Shown one piece after another: positions 7,295 through 17,308 of a DNA stretch of 64,000 nt. The position numbers and the translations under genes are program-made. The DNA comes from Mycolicibacterium litorale (GTDB taxonomy: Bacteria; Actinomycetota; Actinomycetes; Mycobacteriales; Mycobacteriaceae). Where the stretch lies: contig NZ_AP023287.1 in the NCBI RefSeq assembly GCF_014218295.1, forward strand, positions 930,001 through 994,000, given 5' to 3'. Position 1 is the first letter of the stretch. The number at the start of each line of letters is the position of its first letter. The notes under the pieces were generated by a model, which saw only the letters and a list, made by a program, of their open reading frames with translations, did not search any database and had not been told where the DNA came from.

Positions 7295-8305
7295 ACGGGA
7301 GAGGCGTTGGGCGACGGCGCCGTAGCGTTCGAACCGCTCCGGATCGGCGATCGCGTTGTACAGCACGACGCGGATGGCGGTGTCGCCGTACTTGGCCGTC
7401 AGCGCATCGGCCAGGCCGTCCCAGGTCGACTCCGTCGCGAACGTGGCGATGTGCGCATCGGTGATCTGGGCGGCCATCCCCGCGACGTCGCCGGCCTTCT
7501 GTTTCTCCCGGATCTGGGCCGTCGTCCCCTCGAAGCCGGCCTCGTCCCAGATGAACGCGTAGTTCGGCGTACTCCCGTAGAAGCTCATGCTCGCCCGGAC
7601 CAGTTCGCGCTCGCGGTGGCGCTCCTCGTCGGTGTCGCCGACGATGGTCATCACCGGCACGATGACGGCGATGTCCTCCGGTGAGCGGCCCGACTTCGAG
7701 GCTCCCTCAGCACGATTCGGCAGCACATGCCGCGCGATGTATCCCGGCTCGCCGAGCGGGTGCACATGGATGCCGTCGGCCACCTCGCCGGCCATCCGGA
7801 GCATCCACGGATTGACCGCGGCGATGTCGACCTTGGGATCCGGCGCGTCGATCGGCCCTGCGCTCCACTGCGGCGTGATGAAGTCGAGGCTGTAGAAGTC
7901 GCCGCGATGGTCGAGCTTGCCGGTCCGGAACGCCCGGAAACACGCCTTCACCGCCAACACGTAGTCCCGCAGGCGCGGACCGGGATGCTCGAACTCCGTG
8001 CCGTAGCGCCGCACCACATGGGTGCGGACCTGCGTGCCCAGCCCGAGGCGGAACCTCCCGTCCGTCGCCTCCTGCAGTTCCCACGCCGTCGCCGCCGTCA
8101 CGAAGGGACTGCGCGGGAACGCCACCGCCACACCGGTCGACAACTCCAGTCCCGGCGCCGCCTGGGCGGCCACCGCGGCGTTCAGGTAGGCGGTCCTGCC
8201 GGTTTCGGTGAACAGCAGACCGTCGAAACCCGCCTCCTGACAGCGACGCGCAAGCCCGCCGATCGTCTGCAGGGGTTGCGGAGTCGTCATCACGTCGACG
8301 TGCAC
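7292..8305 (-). CDS. Luciferase-like (LLM) F420-dependent oxidoreductase
   Basis: 337 residues. The GTG at 8305 (VHVDVMTTPQPLQTIGGLARR) fits the short, consistent N-terminus of the TIGR03617-type LLM group; an ATG at 8290 is the alternative. The TIM-barrel landmarks are AGFDGLLFTET, LELSTGVAVAFPRSPF and FRLGLGTQVRTHVVRRYG. Proteins of this group are predicted to use the deazaflavin F420 rather than FMN and reduce or oxidise unknown substrates. Their numbers are expanded in mycobacteria. The gene starts 22 bases after the stop of jetC and on the same strand. It therefore occupies the place where jetD is normally found, but it has no resemblance to a nuclease. Co-transcription with jetC is likely; a role in defence is not supported. 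Confidence 0.85.
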   Translation of the reverse strand: MHVDVMTTPQPLQTIGGLARRCQEAGFDGLLFTETGRTAYLNAAVAAQAAPGLELSTGVAVAFPRSPFVTAATAWELQEATDGRFRLGLGTQVRTHVVRRYGTEFEHPGPRLRDYVLAVKACFRAFRTGKLDHRGDFYSLDFITPQWSAGPIDAPDPKVDIAAVNPWMLRMAGEVADGIHVHPLGEPGYIARHVLPNRAEGASKSGRSPEDIAVIVPVMTIVGDTDEERHRERELVRASMSFYGSTPNYAFIWDEAGFEGTTAQIREKQKAGDVAGMAAQITDAHIATFATESTWDGLADALTAKYGDTAIRVVLYNAIADPERFERYGAVAQRLSR

Positions 8306-8327
8306 AGTCCGCACCCTACGCGGGGCG

Positions 8328-11300
8328 CTACACCCCGGCAGGCACTTTCGCGGTCGTCCGCATCTCCTGGCGCAGCGCACCGAACTCTGAGATCGTCCGC
8401 GTCGCCACCGTCGCGACCGGGCGGGCGTTGCGGCCCGTCGCCTCCGTCTTGCTCACCATCACCACGCTGTCGATGTAGGGCTGGATCGTCGTCGCGTTCT
8501 GCACCGTCGCCACGATCACCAACTGGAACCCGAACTTCTGGAACGCCGACAGCGCCTGCTGCGCGAACTGCGGATCGGACTTGGAGAACGCCTCGTCGAG
8601 CATCAACTGCGCGAAAACCGGCCTGTTGTCCGTACTCTCGGGACTTGCCAGGTTGAAGCTCAGCGCGCCCGCCAGGCAGAACGCCATCAGCTTCTCCTGC
8701 TCACCGCCGGAGTTGTCGCCCGCGTTCGAGTGCGTGCGGATGAGCTCCTCGGTGCTGATGTCCCACTCGGCGCAGTCGAACGTGAACCGGTTGCGCACGT
8801 CGAGCGCGTCGCGCGTCCACGCCTTGTCCTCCGGCGCCGTCGACGCCAACCGGTTGCGCAACCGCAGGATGTCGGCGTACTGGTCGAGAATCGCCTGCTT
8901 GTCACCCAGGCCCACCTCGGCGATGCGCCGCGAGATCGACCGCACGATCTCCGTCAGCTCCGATACCGCCGTCAACGACCGCGGCGTCGCCCGCAGAGTC
9001 AACCGGGTGCCGCGGTTGAACTCCACCGCACCGAGTCCGGTGTTGACGCGCTCGATCTGCTCGGCGATGCGCCGCGCCTCCTGCTCGGCCACCCGGTGCA
9101 GCGTGAGGATCGCATCCGGCGCCTGCTCGGTGACCAGCCGCATCATCCGGTCGTAGGCCTCGGGCAGCTCGCGTTCGTCGATGTGGCGGCACAGCGCGAC
9201 GTAGTCGTGCACCCGCTCGTCGAAGTTGGTGCTGTCGTTGGGAATCGCATCCGGAAACGCGGTGTCGAAGGTGTTGAGGATGCGAGCCAGCTCGTCGTAG
9301 GAGCGGCGCCGGCTCTCCCGCAGCTGCTCGCGTTCCTTCTTGATCGCGGCGAACAGCGCGTCGCGGTGCGGCTCCGGGTTCAACAGCTCGAGGCTGACCG
9401 GGATCTGCCCGGCGTAGCGGTGCAGCAGCTCGGTCAACGGCTCAGACACGAAGGCCGGCTGCAGCCGCTCCGACAGTTCCAGCAGCTGCGTACGTCGGGA
9501 GTCCAGGTCGTCGCGGCGGGTCTGGATCGCCCCGCGGCGCGTCATCAACACCTGTATCTGCGACCAGCATTCGTCTGCGCGTGCGTTCAACGCCTCGATG
9601 TCGGGATGCTCGGCCAGCAGCAGCTCGTACTGTTCGCGCAACCGGTCGGCGTGGCCGTCGGCGGTTTCGACGTCGATCTGGCTCCACTGCGGGAACTGCT
9701 CGCAGATCGCCTTGCACGCCACCGCCCGGTCCCGCCACTGCTGGCGCTGCGCGGCGATCTCGTCGGCCACCCGCCGCGCTGCCTGGTACGCCTCCTCGGC
9801 GGTGGCCAGGTCGACGGTCAGCGCGTTGATCTTCGCCGACACGTCGCCCTGGTACAGGTACTCCGACTGCTTCAGCGGCCGCCGGTCGTCCTTGATCGCC
9901 AACCGGTCGGAGTCCTTGTACAGGCCGGTGTCGGTGACCGCGCGGCGGAACCGTGCGAACACGTCCGGGGTGTCGACGCAGATATGATCACCGGCCGTGC
10001 TGACGATGTCGACCGCCTCCGCGGCGCACGGGTGCTGCCGGTCGACGGCGAACAGCTTGCCCGCCAACGTGTTCGGCTCCGGGTCGACGGGCTCGGCCCC
10101 ATACATCTTCGTCCGCACGTGGTGCAGCGCCAGCCGCCCCCGCATGTTCGTCTCGTTGACGAACCGCAGCACCGCCGCCCAGTGCGCATCGGGCACCAGC
10201 AGCCGCAGCCCCGCACCGCGCAGCACCTTCTCCACCGCGATGCGCCAGCGCGTCTGGTCCGGCGGCAGGTCCATCAGCTCCGCGACGTACGGCAGTTCCG
10301 ACGCGTCGGCACCGATCGCGGCGCAGATCTGGTCGCGCATCACCAGCGCGAACTCCGGCAGCGCCGACCCCACCTGCTCGACGCGCTTGAGTTCCTTGGC
10401 GGCCTCGTCACGGGCGATGCGCGCCGCCTTCTGCGCGTATTCGGCGTCCGACGACGCCTCCCGGTGGCGTTCCACCTTCGCCAGCAGCTCGGTCGCCTCG
10501 GTGAGCAGCTCCTCGCGCAGATTCCAGAATTCGTCGGCGGTGTCCGGGACAGCGACACCCTGCGCGGTCACCATGTCCTCGTAGGCGCTGCGGCGGCGCG
10601 ACACCTGTTCGGCCTCGGTCTCGGCGGCGGTCACCTGCGACTGCAGCGGCCCGATGCTCGCACTCGACCCGCTGATCTGTGCGTTGAGTGAATCCGCTTC
10701 GGCCTTCGCCAGATTCAGCGACCGGGTGACGTCCTCGTACTCGTTGTCGAGCTGGTCGATCGTGGTGTCGAGCTGCGTGATGTGCGCCGGGCACTGCGCG
10801 AGCCGCACGTGGTCGGTGTAGGCCCGCACCATCGGCAGGTCCACCAGGTCGATGATGCCCAGATCCGAGGACTCCGAGGCGTAGCGCTGCTGGATCTTCT
10901 CGATGTCGCCGAGGATCTTGCGTTTGCGCTGCGCCACCGCCAGCAGTTCACGGGCCTCCACCAGGGGGTCGATCTGCTTGAGCGCCTCCGGAAGTCGGGC
11001 CAGGCTGTCGGGTTCGTCGAGCATGAACTCACGGACGAACTGCTCCAGCCCGCCAACGCTTTTCAACGACTTCGCCTTGCCGAGCAGCTGCTGGGCGGCG
11101 TCCGAGGCCCGGATGCCGATCGTCGCGTACAGCTGCGCCAGGTACTGCGACTCCACCTTCGTGGTGAACCGCCAGCCGTTACATTTCCCGTCGCTTCGCT
11201 CGCCCCGGTCCTCCTTGAACACGCCCGTATCGAATCGTCCTGCCGCCCAGCGGTTGCACACGTCCGCGATGTCCAGGTCGCCGTCGCCCAGCACGAACCG

Positions 11301-11720
11301 GCTCGACGAATCCGACCGCGACTCACCGGTCAGCCACTTCAGCACCAGCCCGGTGACCGTGCGGCCGGAGTCGCCGGCATAGGTGACCGCGACCGCCGAC
11401 CACGCGGTGCCCTCACCGCGCAGGTACATCACCCGGCTGGTGCCGCCGTCGCTGCGCTGCCCCCACGCTCCGCGCACGTACTTGTCGACGGTGCGCCGCC
11501 CGGCGCTCGAGCCGGCCGCCGTGTTGTCGCCCGAAGCGTTGAAGTTGCGCCGGTTGAACGGCAGGAAGCCCAGCGAGATGGCGTCCAACAGTGACGATTT
11601 GCCGCTGCCGGACGCGCCCGCGATCAGAGCGCCGCCGGCGCTGAACGGAATCGAATGGTAGCCGTCGAACACGCCCCAGTTGATGACCTGCAGCCGCGAC
11701 AGATGGAATTGCTCAGTCAA
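8328..11720 (-). CDS. jetC: JetC: SMC/MukB-like ATPase of a type I Wadjet (Ept) system
   Basis: 1,130 residues. The Walker A motif GASGSGKS is at residues 35-42. It is followed by a long coiled coil interrupted near residues 470-620 by a hinge-like region. The ABC signature NSGGEQEK is at 1003-1010 and Walker B LMLDEAF at 1039-1045. This is the head-coil-hinge-coil-head plan of SMC ATPases, in the short MukB/MksB/JetC form. In Wadjet systems JetABC forms a loop-extruding condensin that recognises small circular DNA. The equivalent M. smegmatis EptC locus was found because its loss allows plasmids to be maintained. The ATG lies eight bases inside the end of jetB, so translation is coupled. The partner nuclease gene jetD is not found downstream. 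Confidence 0.92.
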   Translation of the reverse strand: MTEQFHLSRLQVINWGVFDGYHSIPFSAGGALIAGASGSGKSSLLDAISLGFLPFNRRNFNASGDNTAAGSSAGRRTVDKYVRGAWGQRSDGGTSRVMYLRGEGTAWSAVAVTYAGDSGRTVTGLVLKWLTGESRSDSSSRFVLGDGDLDIADVCNRWAAGRFDTGVFKEDRGERSDGKCNGWRFTTKVESQYLAQLYATIGIRASDAAQQLLGKAKSLKSVGGLEQFVREFMLDEPDSLARLPEALKQIDPLVEARELLAVAQRKRKILGDIEKIQQRYASESSDLGIIDLVDLPMVRAYTDHVRLAQCPAHITQLDTTIDQLDNEYEDVTRSLNLAKAEADSLNAQISGSSASIGPLQSQVTAAETEAEQVSRRRSAYEDMVTAQGVAVPDTADEFWNLREELLTEATELLAKVERHREASSDAEYAQKAARIARDEAAKELKRVEQVGSALPEFALVMRDQICAAIGADASELPYVAELMDLPPDQTRWRIAVEKVLRGAGLRLLVPDAHWAAVLRFVNETNMRGRLALHHVRTKMYGAEPVDPEPNTLAGKLFAVDRQHPCAAEAVDIVSTAGDHICVDTPDVFARFRRAVTDTGLYKDSDRLAIKDDRRPLKQSEYLYQGDVSAKINALTVDLATAEEAYQAARRVADEIAAQRQQWRDRAVACKAICEQFPQWSQIDVETADGHADRLREQYELLLAEHPDIEALNARADECWSQIQVLMTRRGAIQTRRDDLDSRRTQLLELSERLQPAFVSEPLTELLHRYAGQIPVSLELLNPEPHRDALFAAIKKEREQLRESRRRSYDELARILNTFDTAFPDAIPNDSTNFDERVHDYVALCRHIDERELPEAYDRMMRLVTEQAPDAILTLHRVAEQEARRIAEQIERVNTGLGAVEFNRGTRLTLRATPRSLTAVSELTEIVRSISRRIAEVGLGDKQAILDQYADILRLRNRLASTAPEDKAWTRDALDVRNRFTFDCAEWDISTEELIRTHSNAGDNSGGEQEKLMAFCLAGALSFNLASPESTDNRPVFAQLMLDEAFSKSDPQFAQQALSAFQKFGFQLVIVATVQNATTIQPYIDSVVMVSKTEATGRNARPVATVATRTISEFGALRQEMRTTAKVPAGV

Positions 11721-12402
11721 TCTGGACCTCCTCGGCCGGTGCGCCGCCGTTCAGCAGCTGTTCGAACTGCTGCTGCAACTCGGTGATGACCGAGGCGGTC
11801 ATGACGGCGTTGATCACCGGGCTGATGGTGTAGCTGTCCTCGTCGTCGCGGCTGCGCCGCAGGATCTCCAGCCCGGCCAGCCGCGCGATGGCGCCGTCGA
11901 TCCGCGCGGCGAACGTCACCGCATCGCGGTCGGTGTCGTTGAGCACCCCGGAGAACAGCCCGTGTATCTCCTCGCGGCTGATCAGGACGCTCTGGCCGCC
12001 GGCCGCGCGCATCATCTGCGCCAGGTGCAGCGCCAGGATCGAATCGTAGGTGCCCAGCGGTTCGCGCCGCAGAAGCTTGACGCCCCTTGCCGATTCGTAC
12101 CGCGCCTGTTCGACGAACGCCACATCGGTGCCGTCGACGATGCGCAGGACCAGGTCGAGTTCGCTCAACCGCACACTGAGCTGCTTACGGTACTCGAGCA
12201 CCCAGCTGTAGAGGTCGCTGTCGGTCTCGGCGCTGATGTAGCGGCGGGTGAGCAGGTTCTGCAGCGCCCAGCACGCCCGGTCGGGGAGCTCGGAGACGTC
12301 ACCGTCGAACCGCGGCCTGCGCTGGTGCGGGGGACGGGCGTTCTGGTCGACCTGGGGGAGCTGTGAGAACGCGGCGAAGTCGGCGTCGTTCTCGGTGGTC
12401 AC
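11713..12402 (-). CDS. jetB: JetB: MukE/MksE-like winged-helix subunit (DUF4194)
   Basis: 229 residues. The start is the GTG at 12400-12402, which overlaps the jetA stop in a GTGA arrangement. The product is the kite-type subunit (DUF4194) of type I Wadjet, equivalent to MksE/EptB. Visible features are [21 protein letters not shown] near residue 40, the [16 protein letters not shown] segment, and [20 protein letters not shown] leading into winged-helix elements. The end is acidic (APAEEVQID). It is expected to bind the kleisin JetA and DNA and to sit on the JetC heads. It overlaps jetA by four bases and jetC by eight, which favours balanced production of the three subunits. Confidence 0.88.
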   Translation of the reverse strand: MTTENDADFAAFSQLPQVDQNARPPHQRRPRFDGDVSELPDRACWALQNLLTRRYISAETDSDLYSWVLEYRKQLSVRLSELDLVLRIVDGTDVAFVEQARYESARGVKLLRREPLGTYDSILALHLAQMMRAAGGQSVLISREEIHGLFSGVLNDTDRDAVTFAARIDGAIARLAGLEILRRSRDDEDSYTISPVINAVMTASVITELQQQFEQLLNGGAPAEEVQID

Positions 12403-13850
12403 GAGGCAACTCCAGACGTGATCGGTTCGGTGAAAAGCGGGTCGGGGACGGCGATCTCGCGGTCGCGGCCGTCGAGGGAGCGGAACCGCACACTGGTCGA
12501 GGCGGCCGGCCGGTCGTTGGGCTGTTTGAGCGCCCACGACCACAGCACGATGACGTGGCCGAGATAGGCCCCCTGTCCAGCCCCGTCCAGCATGGCGACG
12601 GCCTCGGGCAGTGACACCGGCCCCTTGGTGACCGCGGCGTTGAGCATGTCCGACATGGCCGGCGCGTCGACCTGCGTGGTGAGCGCGGCGAAGCTGGCCA
12701 GGTCCACCTCGCCCCCGGCGGGTCTGGCCGGTTTGGGCGCGGACAGGTCGCCGATCTTGAACGTGAGGGCGCCGACCGAGCTGATCGCGTGACGGGCCAG
12801 CGGGACGTCGATGCCGAGGCGCGAATCGGTGAGCGAGGTCTTCAGCAGGGCGCGTGCCGCCCCGATCGCCTCGTTGAGCTGACGCGCCACCCCGCGGCTC
12901 TGCTCCAGCGTGCCGAACGCGGTGAACCGTTTGACCCGCTGCGCGCACCGCTGCTGAATGCGTTCGACCTCGTCGATCTGGTGGCCGACCAGCTCGAAGA
13001 ACCCGGCCATCACCTTGCGCAGCGCCGGGTCGAGTGCGGGCAGCGCCTCGGCGACCGCGGCGACGTCGGCCTCGAACTCGGCGCGCTGATCCGGGTCGTT
13101 GATCATCCGCAGGAACGCGCGGTGGCTGTCGCGGCCCTGCGAATCCCAGGCCGCCTGGTAGTCGGCGTACATCTGGCGCTGCCGGTCGCGGTACTCGGCG
13201 TTGCTGTCGATCGGCTCGTCGAGCGCCGCGGTGGCCTGTTCGATCATCGAGCCGTACTGGCCGATGTCGGTGATCAGCCGTTCCATCTGCAGCGCGATGG
13301 CGCGGGCCTCGTCGTAGGCGTCGGTGACATCGGGTTCGGGGCGCTGACCGGCCTCGAGGTCGTCGAGCTCGGCCCGCAGCGCCGCGATCTCGGCCTCGAT
13401 GCTCTTGCGGATGCGCGCCGGGTCGTTGCCGACCCGGATGGCGACCTGCTTGAGCCGCGACGCGATGCCGTTGATCGAGCCACCGGTGGCGATCGTGTCC
13501 TGACGGCGCATCCCGCGCAGGAAGTCCAGCGCGCGGCGCGCATCCTGGGTGAGGTAGCAGATGTTCTGGTCGCTGCGCTCGTCGACGATGCGGTGCAGCC
13601 AGCCCTGGCTGGCCCACGACTTGATCAACGCCAGGCCCGACTGGCCGTCCGGATCGAGTTCGTGCAGGTCGCGCTCGAGGCGCACCACCAGCTCCGTCTC
13701 GGCGACGACGCCGTCGGCCAGGTGACGTTCCATGAGTGTGGCGTAGAGCCCCAGGTTGTGGGTCGCCAGCAGCCGGATGGCCCGGGATCCCTGCAGGTCA
13801 CGGTTGAGTTCGAGCAGCTCAGCGGCCGACATCCCCCCGTTGTCGTTCAC
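12399..13850 (-). CDS. jetA: JetA: MukF/MksF-like kleisin (DUF3375)
   Basis: 483 residues. The chosen start is the GTG at 13850 (VNDNGGMSAAELLELN), which has GAGGAC about seven bases upstream. The ATG at 13832 is in frame but follows a G-run with no spacing. The protein matches the DUF3375 kleisin of type I Wadjet. A helical N-terminal wing (LELNRDLQGSRAIRLL) is followed by a HELDPDG winged-helix region and IVDERSDQNICYLTQDA. A coiled coil lies near residues 160-280, and the C-terminal part binds the SMC heads. It bridges the JetC heads and recruits JetB. The gene begins 80 bases after the stop of the upstream helicase gene on the same strand, so the four genes may share a transcript. Confidence 0.9.
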   Translation of the reverse strand: MNDNGGMSAAELLELNRDLQGSRAIRLLATHNLGLYATLMERHLADGVVAETELVVRLERDLHELDPDGQSGLALIKSWASQGWLHRIVDERSDQNICYLTQDARRALDFLRGMRRQDTIATGGSINGIASRLKQVAIRVGNDPARIRKSIEAEIAALRAELDDLEAGQRPEPDVTDAYDEARAIALQMERLITDIGQYGSMIEQATAALDEPIDSNAEYRDRQRQMYADYQAAWDSQGRDSHRAFLRMINDPDQRAEFEADVAAVAEALPALDPALRKVMAGFFELVGHQIDEVERIQQRCAQRVKRFTAFGTLEQSRGVARQLNEAIGAARALLKTSLTDSRLGIDVPLARHAISSVGALTFKIGDLSAPKPARPAGGEVDLASFAALTTQVDAPAMSDMLNAAVTKGPVSLPEAVAMLDGAGQGAYLGHVIVLWSWALKQPNDRPAASTSVRFRSLDGRDREIAVPDPLFTEPITSGVAS

Positions 13851-13930
13851 CTGGCCGTCCTCGATCTGTGCTCGTCCGTGCTCGACGGTCCAACTTAGGG
13901 CAACGGGGCGACATCGTCCGTGCCGGGGGA

Positions 13931-16261
13931 TCAGCGCCCGGCCAACCACGCGAAGAAGTCGTCGGCGCAGAAGACCGGCTTGCCGTACTCCAGCGCCCTG
14001 CGCGCCTTGCCCGACTGCGTGCCCACCTCGGCGGTCACCAGGACGTCGCAGCGGGTCTTCGACACCGTCTTGACCGGCACGAGTCCCGCCGAGGCGGCCA
14101 GCCGCTCCATCTCCGGACGCTCCACGATCCGTCCCGAGCCGTCCTGCGCGGTGCCGGTGAAGCAGATCCGCACACCGGGTGTGAGCGTCGCCGCGATGTC
14201 GTCGGCCTCACCGCACAGCCCGCTGGTGTCGATCGCCACGCCGAGGAGTCGCGACGCGTCGTCGAGTCGGGCCGCGACCTCCTTCGGCAGCCGCACCCGC
14301 GCCGCCGCCGCGGACAGCTGATCGGCCACCGACTGCCGTGCCGCGGCATCGCCGGGGGCGTCGAGGTCGCGCGGTACCGGTGTGCCGAGCAGCACCGCGC
14401 CGACGTCACGGCTGACCCGCATCAGCGCCGACAGCCCGGGCAGGTGGTCGGCCTCCGGCGTCGGCACGTCGGGGTCGCGGCTGATCAGAAGCCCTGATGA
14501 CTCAACGGAATCCGGTTCCTCGAACGGCGACGATCCGCCCTCGGTGTGCGCACCGGTGTGGGCGGCGAGCGTGCTGTGCGCCCGCTCCAGCGCGGTGCGA
14601 CCCGAGATCCGCGCGCGGCCCAGTTCGACGCCCAGCGGCATCGCCGTCACGTAACCCAGGCGTTTGAGCTCGAAGTCGATCAGGCCGAGCTGCTCGTCGA
14701 CCCCGACGCCCACCGGCGTGCAGCCGGCCAGCATCGGGGCAATCACGGCCCACGCCTCGCGCAGCGTCGGCGCCAACAACACGTCCGACACGCTGATGCC
14801 GTACGCCGTCCGCGCGTCGGCGAGGTCGCGCTGGGGGTTGATCAACGTCGACACCGCGGTGCCGTCGTCGAACGCCACCGCCAGCTCCACCGGCCGGGGC
14901 CGCGACATCCGGCCCTCCTCGCCGACCGTCAGCGTGCCGATCGCGCAGTAGCGGCGCGCACCCGGTTCGTCGCCCGCACTGCGAAGAAACCGGGCGATGC
15001 GCCGGTCGACCTTCAGGTCCTTCGGCAGCACAGGGCGCTTCAACACCAACCCGCCGAGCGACGTGCACCGGCTCAGCGCGACGTAGAGCTGGCCCGTCGA
15101 GAACATGCCACCGGTGAGGTCGACGATCACCCGGTCCAGCGTCTGGCCCTGGCTCTTGTGGATCGTGATCGCCCACGCCAGCTTGAACGGCAACTGGGTG
15201 TAGGAGCCGATGACCTCACGGCTCAGCGAGGAGCCGGACACCACCGGCCGGGTCGCCTCCCACGTGTACGGGGCGACCTCGGCGACGGAGCCGTCGGGGA
15301 ACTCCACCTCGACGACGGCGCCGTAGCGGTCGTAGCCGACACCGACGACGCGGCCGATGCTGCCGTTGACCCAGCGGTCGCCCTGGTCGTTGTTGAGCAT
15401 CATCACCTGGGCGCCGACCTTGAACCGCAGCGTCTCCTCGACCGGCGGATCGAACAGCGACAGGTCGCCGGAAGCCTGTGCCTGATGGACCATTTCGTCG
15501 CCGGGCAACCGTTCGAGGTGTTGACGGTTGCGGGCGGTCACGAGCCGATTGGTCGGTGCCAGCGTCAGCCAGAACTCGTCGTCGGGTGGGACGAAATCCG
15601 CGTCGGCGCGGGCGTTGAGCTCTTGTTGCGCGTGGCCGAGCAGCACGCCCTCGCGGATCTCGTTCAGGATCGTGGTCATCCGGTCGTCGCCGAGCTGGCG
15701 GAACACCGTCGTCAACGACACCGTCGGGAAGTCGTCGCGGCGGAAACTGCGGGCCGAGAAGAAGTACGGCGTCTCGTACGTCGTGGTGAAGAACCCCGCT
15801 TCGTGGTCGCTCACCACCGGCGGCAACTGGTACAGGTCGCCGACGAGCACGATCTGCACGCCACCGAACGCGGTGCCGGGAACCGGACCGAAGCGCTCGA
15901 GCGCCGCGGCCACCATGTCGAAGACGTCGGCGCGCACCATCGACGCCTCGTCGATGATCAGCGTCTGCAGCGACGCCAGGGTCTTGGTGAACCGCCCCGG
16001 CCGGTACGCCCCGGAGCGGATGTCGTCGAGCGTCGTGGTCGTGCGGAACCCGAACAGGCGGTGGATCGTGTAGCCGTCGACGTTGAGCGCGGCGATCCCC
16101 GTGGGCGCGACCACCACCACGTTGCGGTCGGTGTCGGCCATGAACCGCCGGATCAGCGTCGACTTACCGGTGCCCGCCTTACCCGTCAGGAAGACGTGGC
16201 GACCCCCGCCCAGCAGGCCCAGCGCATGGCGGAACTCGTCGGTGAGGACGATGCCGGCCAT
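13931..16261 (-). CDS. Pif1/RecD-type helicase fused to an exonuclease-like domain and a BRCT domain
   Basis: 776 residues, starting at the ATG at 16261. Helicase landmarks: Walker A GKAGTGKS at 27-34, the VVVVAPTGIAALNVDGYTIH motif of Pif1 helicases near 48-67, Walker B LIIDEASM at 101-108, the GDLYQLPP motif, and TIHKSQGQTLDRV and LYVALSRC near 400-440. A stretch around residues 500-590 (STLINPQRDL, AYGISVSDV, APTLREAW, then DFELKRLG) follows the pattern of DnaQ-type exonucleases, but I cannot see the first catalytic DxE. The C-terminal 85 residues are a BRCT domain (RICFTGTAQDGSGR, then DVLVTAEV and KARRALEYGKPVF). The protein probably unwinds DNA 5' to 3' in replication or repair. It lies directly upstream of jetABC on the same strand. 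Confidence 0.85.
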   Translation of the reverse strand: MAGIVLTDEFRHALGLLGGGRHVFLTGKAGTGKSTLIRRFMADTDRNVVVVAPTGIAALNVDGYTIHRLFGFRTTTTLDDIRSGAYRPGRFTKTLASLQTLIIDEASMVRADVFDMVAAALERFGPVPGTAFGGVQIVLVGDLYQLPPVVSDHEAGFFTTTYETPYFFSARSFRRDDFPTVSLTTVFRQLGDDRMTTILNEIREGVLLGHAQQELNARADADFVPPDDEFWLTLAPTNRLVTARNRQHLERLPGDEMVHQAQASGDLSLFDPPVEETLRFKVGAQVMMLNNDQGDRWVNGSIGRVVGVGYDRYGAVVEVEFPDGSVAEVAPYTWEATRPVVSGSSLSREVIGSYTQLPFKLAWAITIHKSQGQTLDRVIVDLTGGMFSTGQLYVALSRCTSLGGLVLKRPVLPKDLKVDRRIARFLRSAGDEPGARRYCAIGTLTVGEEGRMSRPRPVELAVAFDDGTAVSTLINPQRDLADARTAYGISVSDVLLAPTLREAWAVIAPMLAGCTPVGVGVDEQLGLIDFELKRLGYVTAMPLGVELGRARISGRTALERAHSTLAAHTGAHTEGGSSPFEEPDSVESSGLLISRDPDVPTPEADHLPGLSALMRVSRDVGAVLLGTPVPRDLDAPGDAAARQSVADQLSAAAARVRLPKEVAARLDDASRLLGVAIDTSGLCGEADDIAATLTPGVRICFTGTAQDGSGRIVERPEMERLAASAGLVPVKTVSKTRCDVLVTAEVGTQSGKARRALEYGKPVFCADDFFAWLAGR

Positions 16262-16417
16262 GGCGGCACTGTAGCCGGGCGACGAGCCGGATACCCGCAG
16301 TGGGACAACCGGCCCAAAAAAGGCGGTCATTTGCGCAGGTCGCAGCTGTGTGGTGGCGAAAGGCTTCGATATGGGCCATAGTGGGTCGCGTAACCCAATA
16401 CTGAGGAGGCCCCGCCC

Positions 16418-17299
16418 ATGTCCGCTGTGCACCACCGCTACGCCACCGTCGACGGCCACCGGCTCTTCTATCGAGAGGCGGGCCATCCAGACGCCCCGAC
16501 CGTGCTGCTGCTGCACGGGTATCCCACGAGCTCCTACATGTTCCGGCGTCTCGTGCCCGCGCTCGCCGACCGCTGGCACGTCGTCGCGCCCGACCACCTC
16601 GGCTTCGGCCTGTCCGGCGCGCCGGGCGTCGACGAGTTCGACTACAGCTTCGACGCGCTCGCCGCCTTGACCGCCGGCCTGCTCGAGCAGCTCGGGATCA
16701 GCCGGTACGCGATCTACGTCCAGGACTACGGCGCCCCGATCGGATGGCGGCTGGCGCTGGCCGATCCCGACGCGGTGACCGCGGTGATCACCCAGAGCGG
16801 CAACGCGTACGACGCCGGCTTCGTCGAGGCCTTCTGGAAGCCCGTGTGGGCCTACCATCGCGAGCAGACATCGGACACCGAAGGGCCGGTGCGCGAGGCG
16901 CTTTCGTTGGAGGCGATCCGCTGGCAGTACGTCACCGGAGTCGCCGACGAAACGCTGCTCGACCCCGAGGCCTGGCATCACGACCACGCGCTGGTGTCGC
17001 GGCCGGGCAACGACGCGGTGCAGATGAAACTGTTCCTCGACTACGCCACCAACTCGCCGCTGTACCCCCGTCTGCACGAGTACTTCCGCGCCTCGGGCGT
17101 ACCGCTGCTGGCGGTGTGGGGCCGCGGCGACGAGATCTTCGGACCCGACGGCGCGCGCGCCTTCGCCGACGATCTGCCCGACGCGGAGATCCACCTCCTC
17201 GACGGTGGACACTTCCTGCTGGAGTCGGCGTTCGACGAGACCACCGCGCTGATCCGCGACTTCCTCGACCGGCGATTGAGTGGGCCGGCCGTCCCATAA
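16418..17299 (+). CDS. Alpha/beta hydrolase of the haloalkane dehalogenase / epoxide hydrolase type
   Basis: 293 residues. The ATG at 16418 follows the ribosome site GAGGAGG. The oxyanion segment LLHGYPTSSYMFRRL is near residues 32-46. The nucleophile elbow YVQDYGAPIGW contains an aspartate instead of serine, so the enzyme works through an aspartyl ester as in haloalkane dehalogenases and epoxide hydrolases. The catalytic His is in GGHFLLES near the C-terminus. A cap domain lies between (YDAGFVEAFWKPVW). The substrate cannot be read from sequence, and many such proteins are annotated as dehalogenases without activity. It is the first gene of an apparent operon with two TetR regulators; the first of these begins nine bases after its stop. 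Confidence 0.85.
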   Translation: MSAVHHRYATVDGHRLFYREAGHPDAPTVLLLHGYPTSSYMFRRLVPALADRWHVVAPDHLGFGLSGAPGVDEFDYSFDALAALTAGLLEQLGISRYAIYVQDYGAPIGWRLALADPDAVTAVITQSGNAYDAGFVEAFWKPVWAYHREQTSDTEGPVREALSLEAIRWQYVTGVADETLLDPEAWHHDHALVSRPGNDAVQMKLFLDYATNSPLYPRLHEYFRASGVPLLAVWGRGDEIFGPDGARAFADDLPDAEIHLLDGGHFLLESAFDETTALIRDFLDRRLSGPAVP

Positions 17300-17308
17300 A
17301 CTCAGGGG

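Noticed and set aside
7292..8305. The LLM gene after jetC as a defence effector replacing jetD
   Set aside because: It is a normal F420-type oxidoreductase with a complete TIM-barrel pattern. It has no nuclease or DNA-binding features, and such genes are scattered all over mycobacterial genomes.
8328..11720. Chromosomal SMC or SbcC nuclease instead of JetC
   Set aside because: Housekeeping SMC is not encoded with DUF3375 and DUF4194 partners, and no SbcD-type phosphoesterase is adjacent. The tight three-gene overlap fits JetABC/MksFEB.
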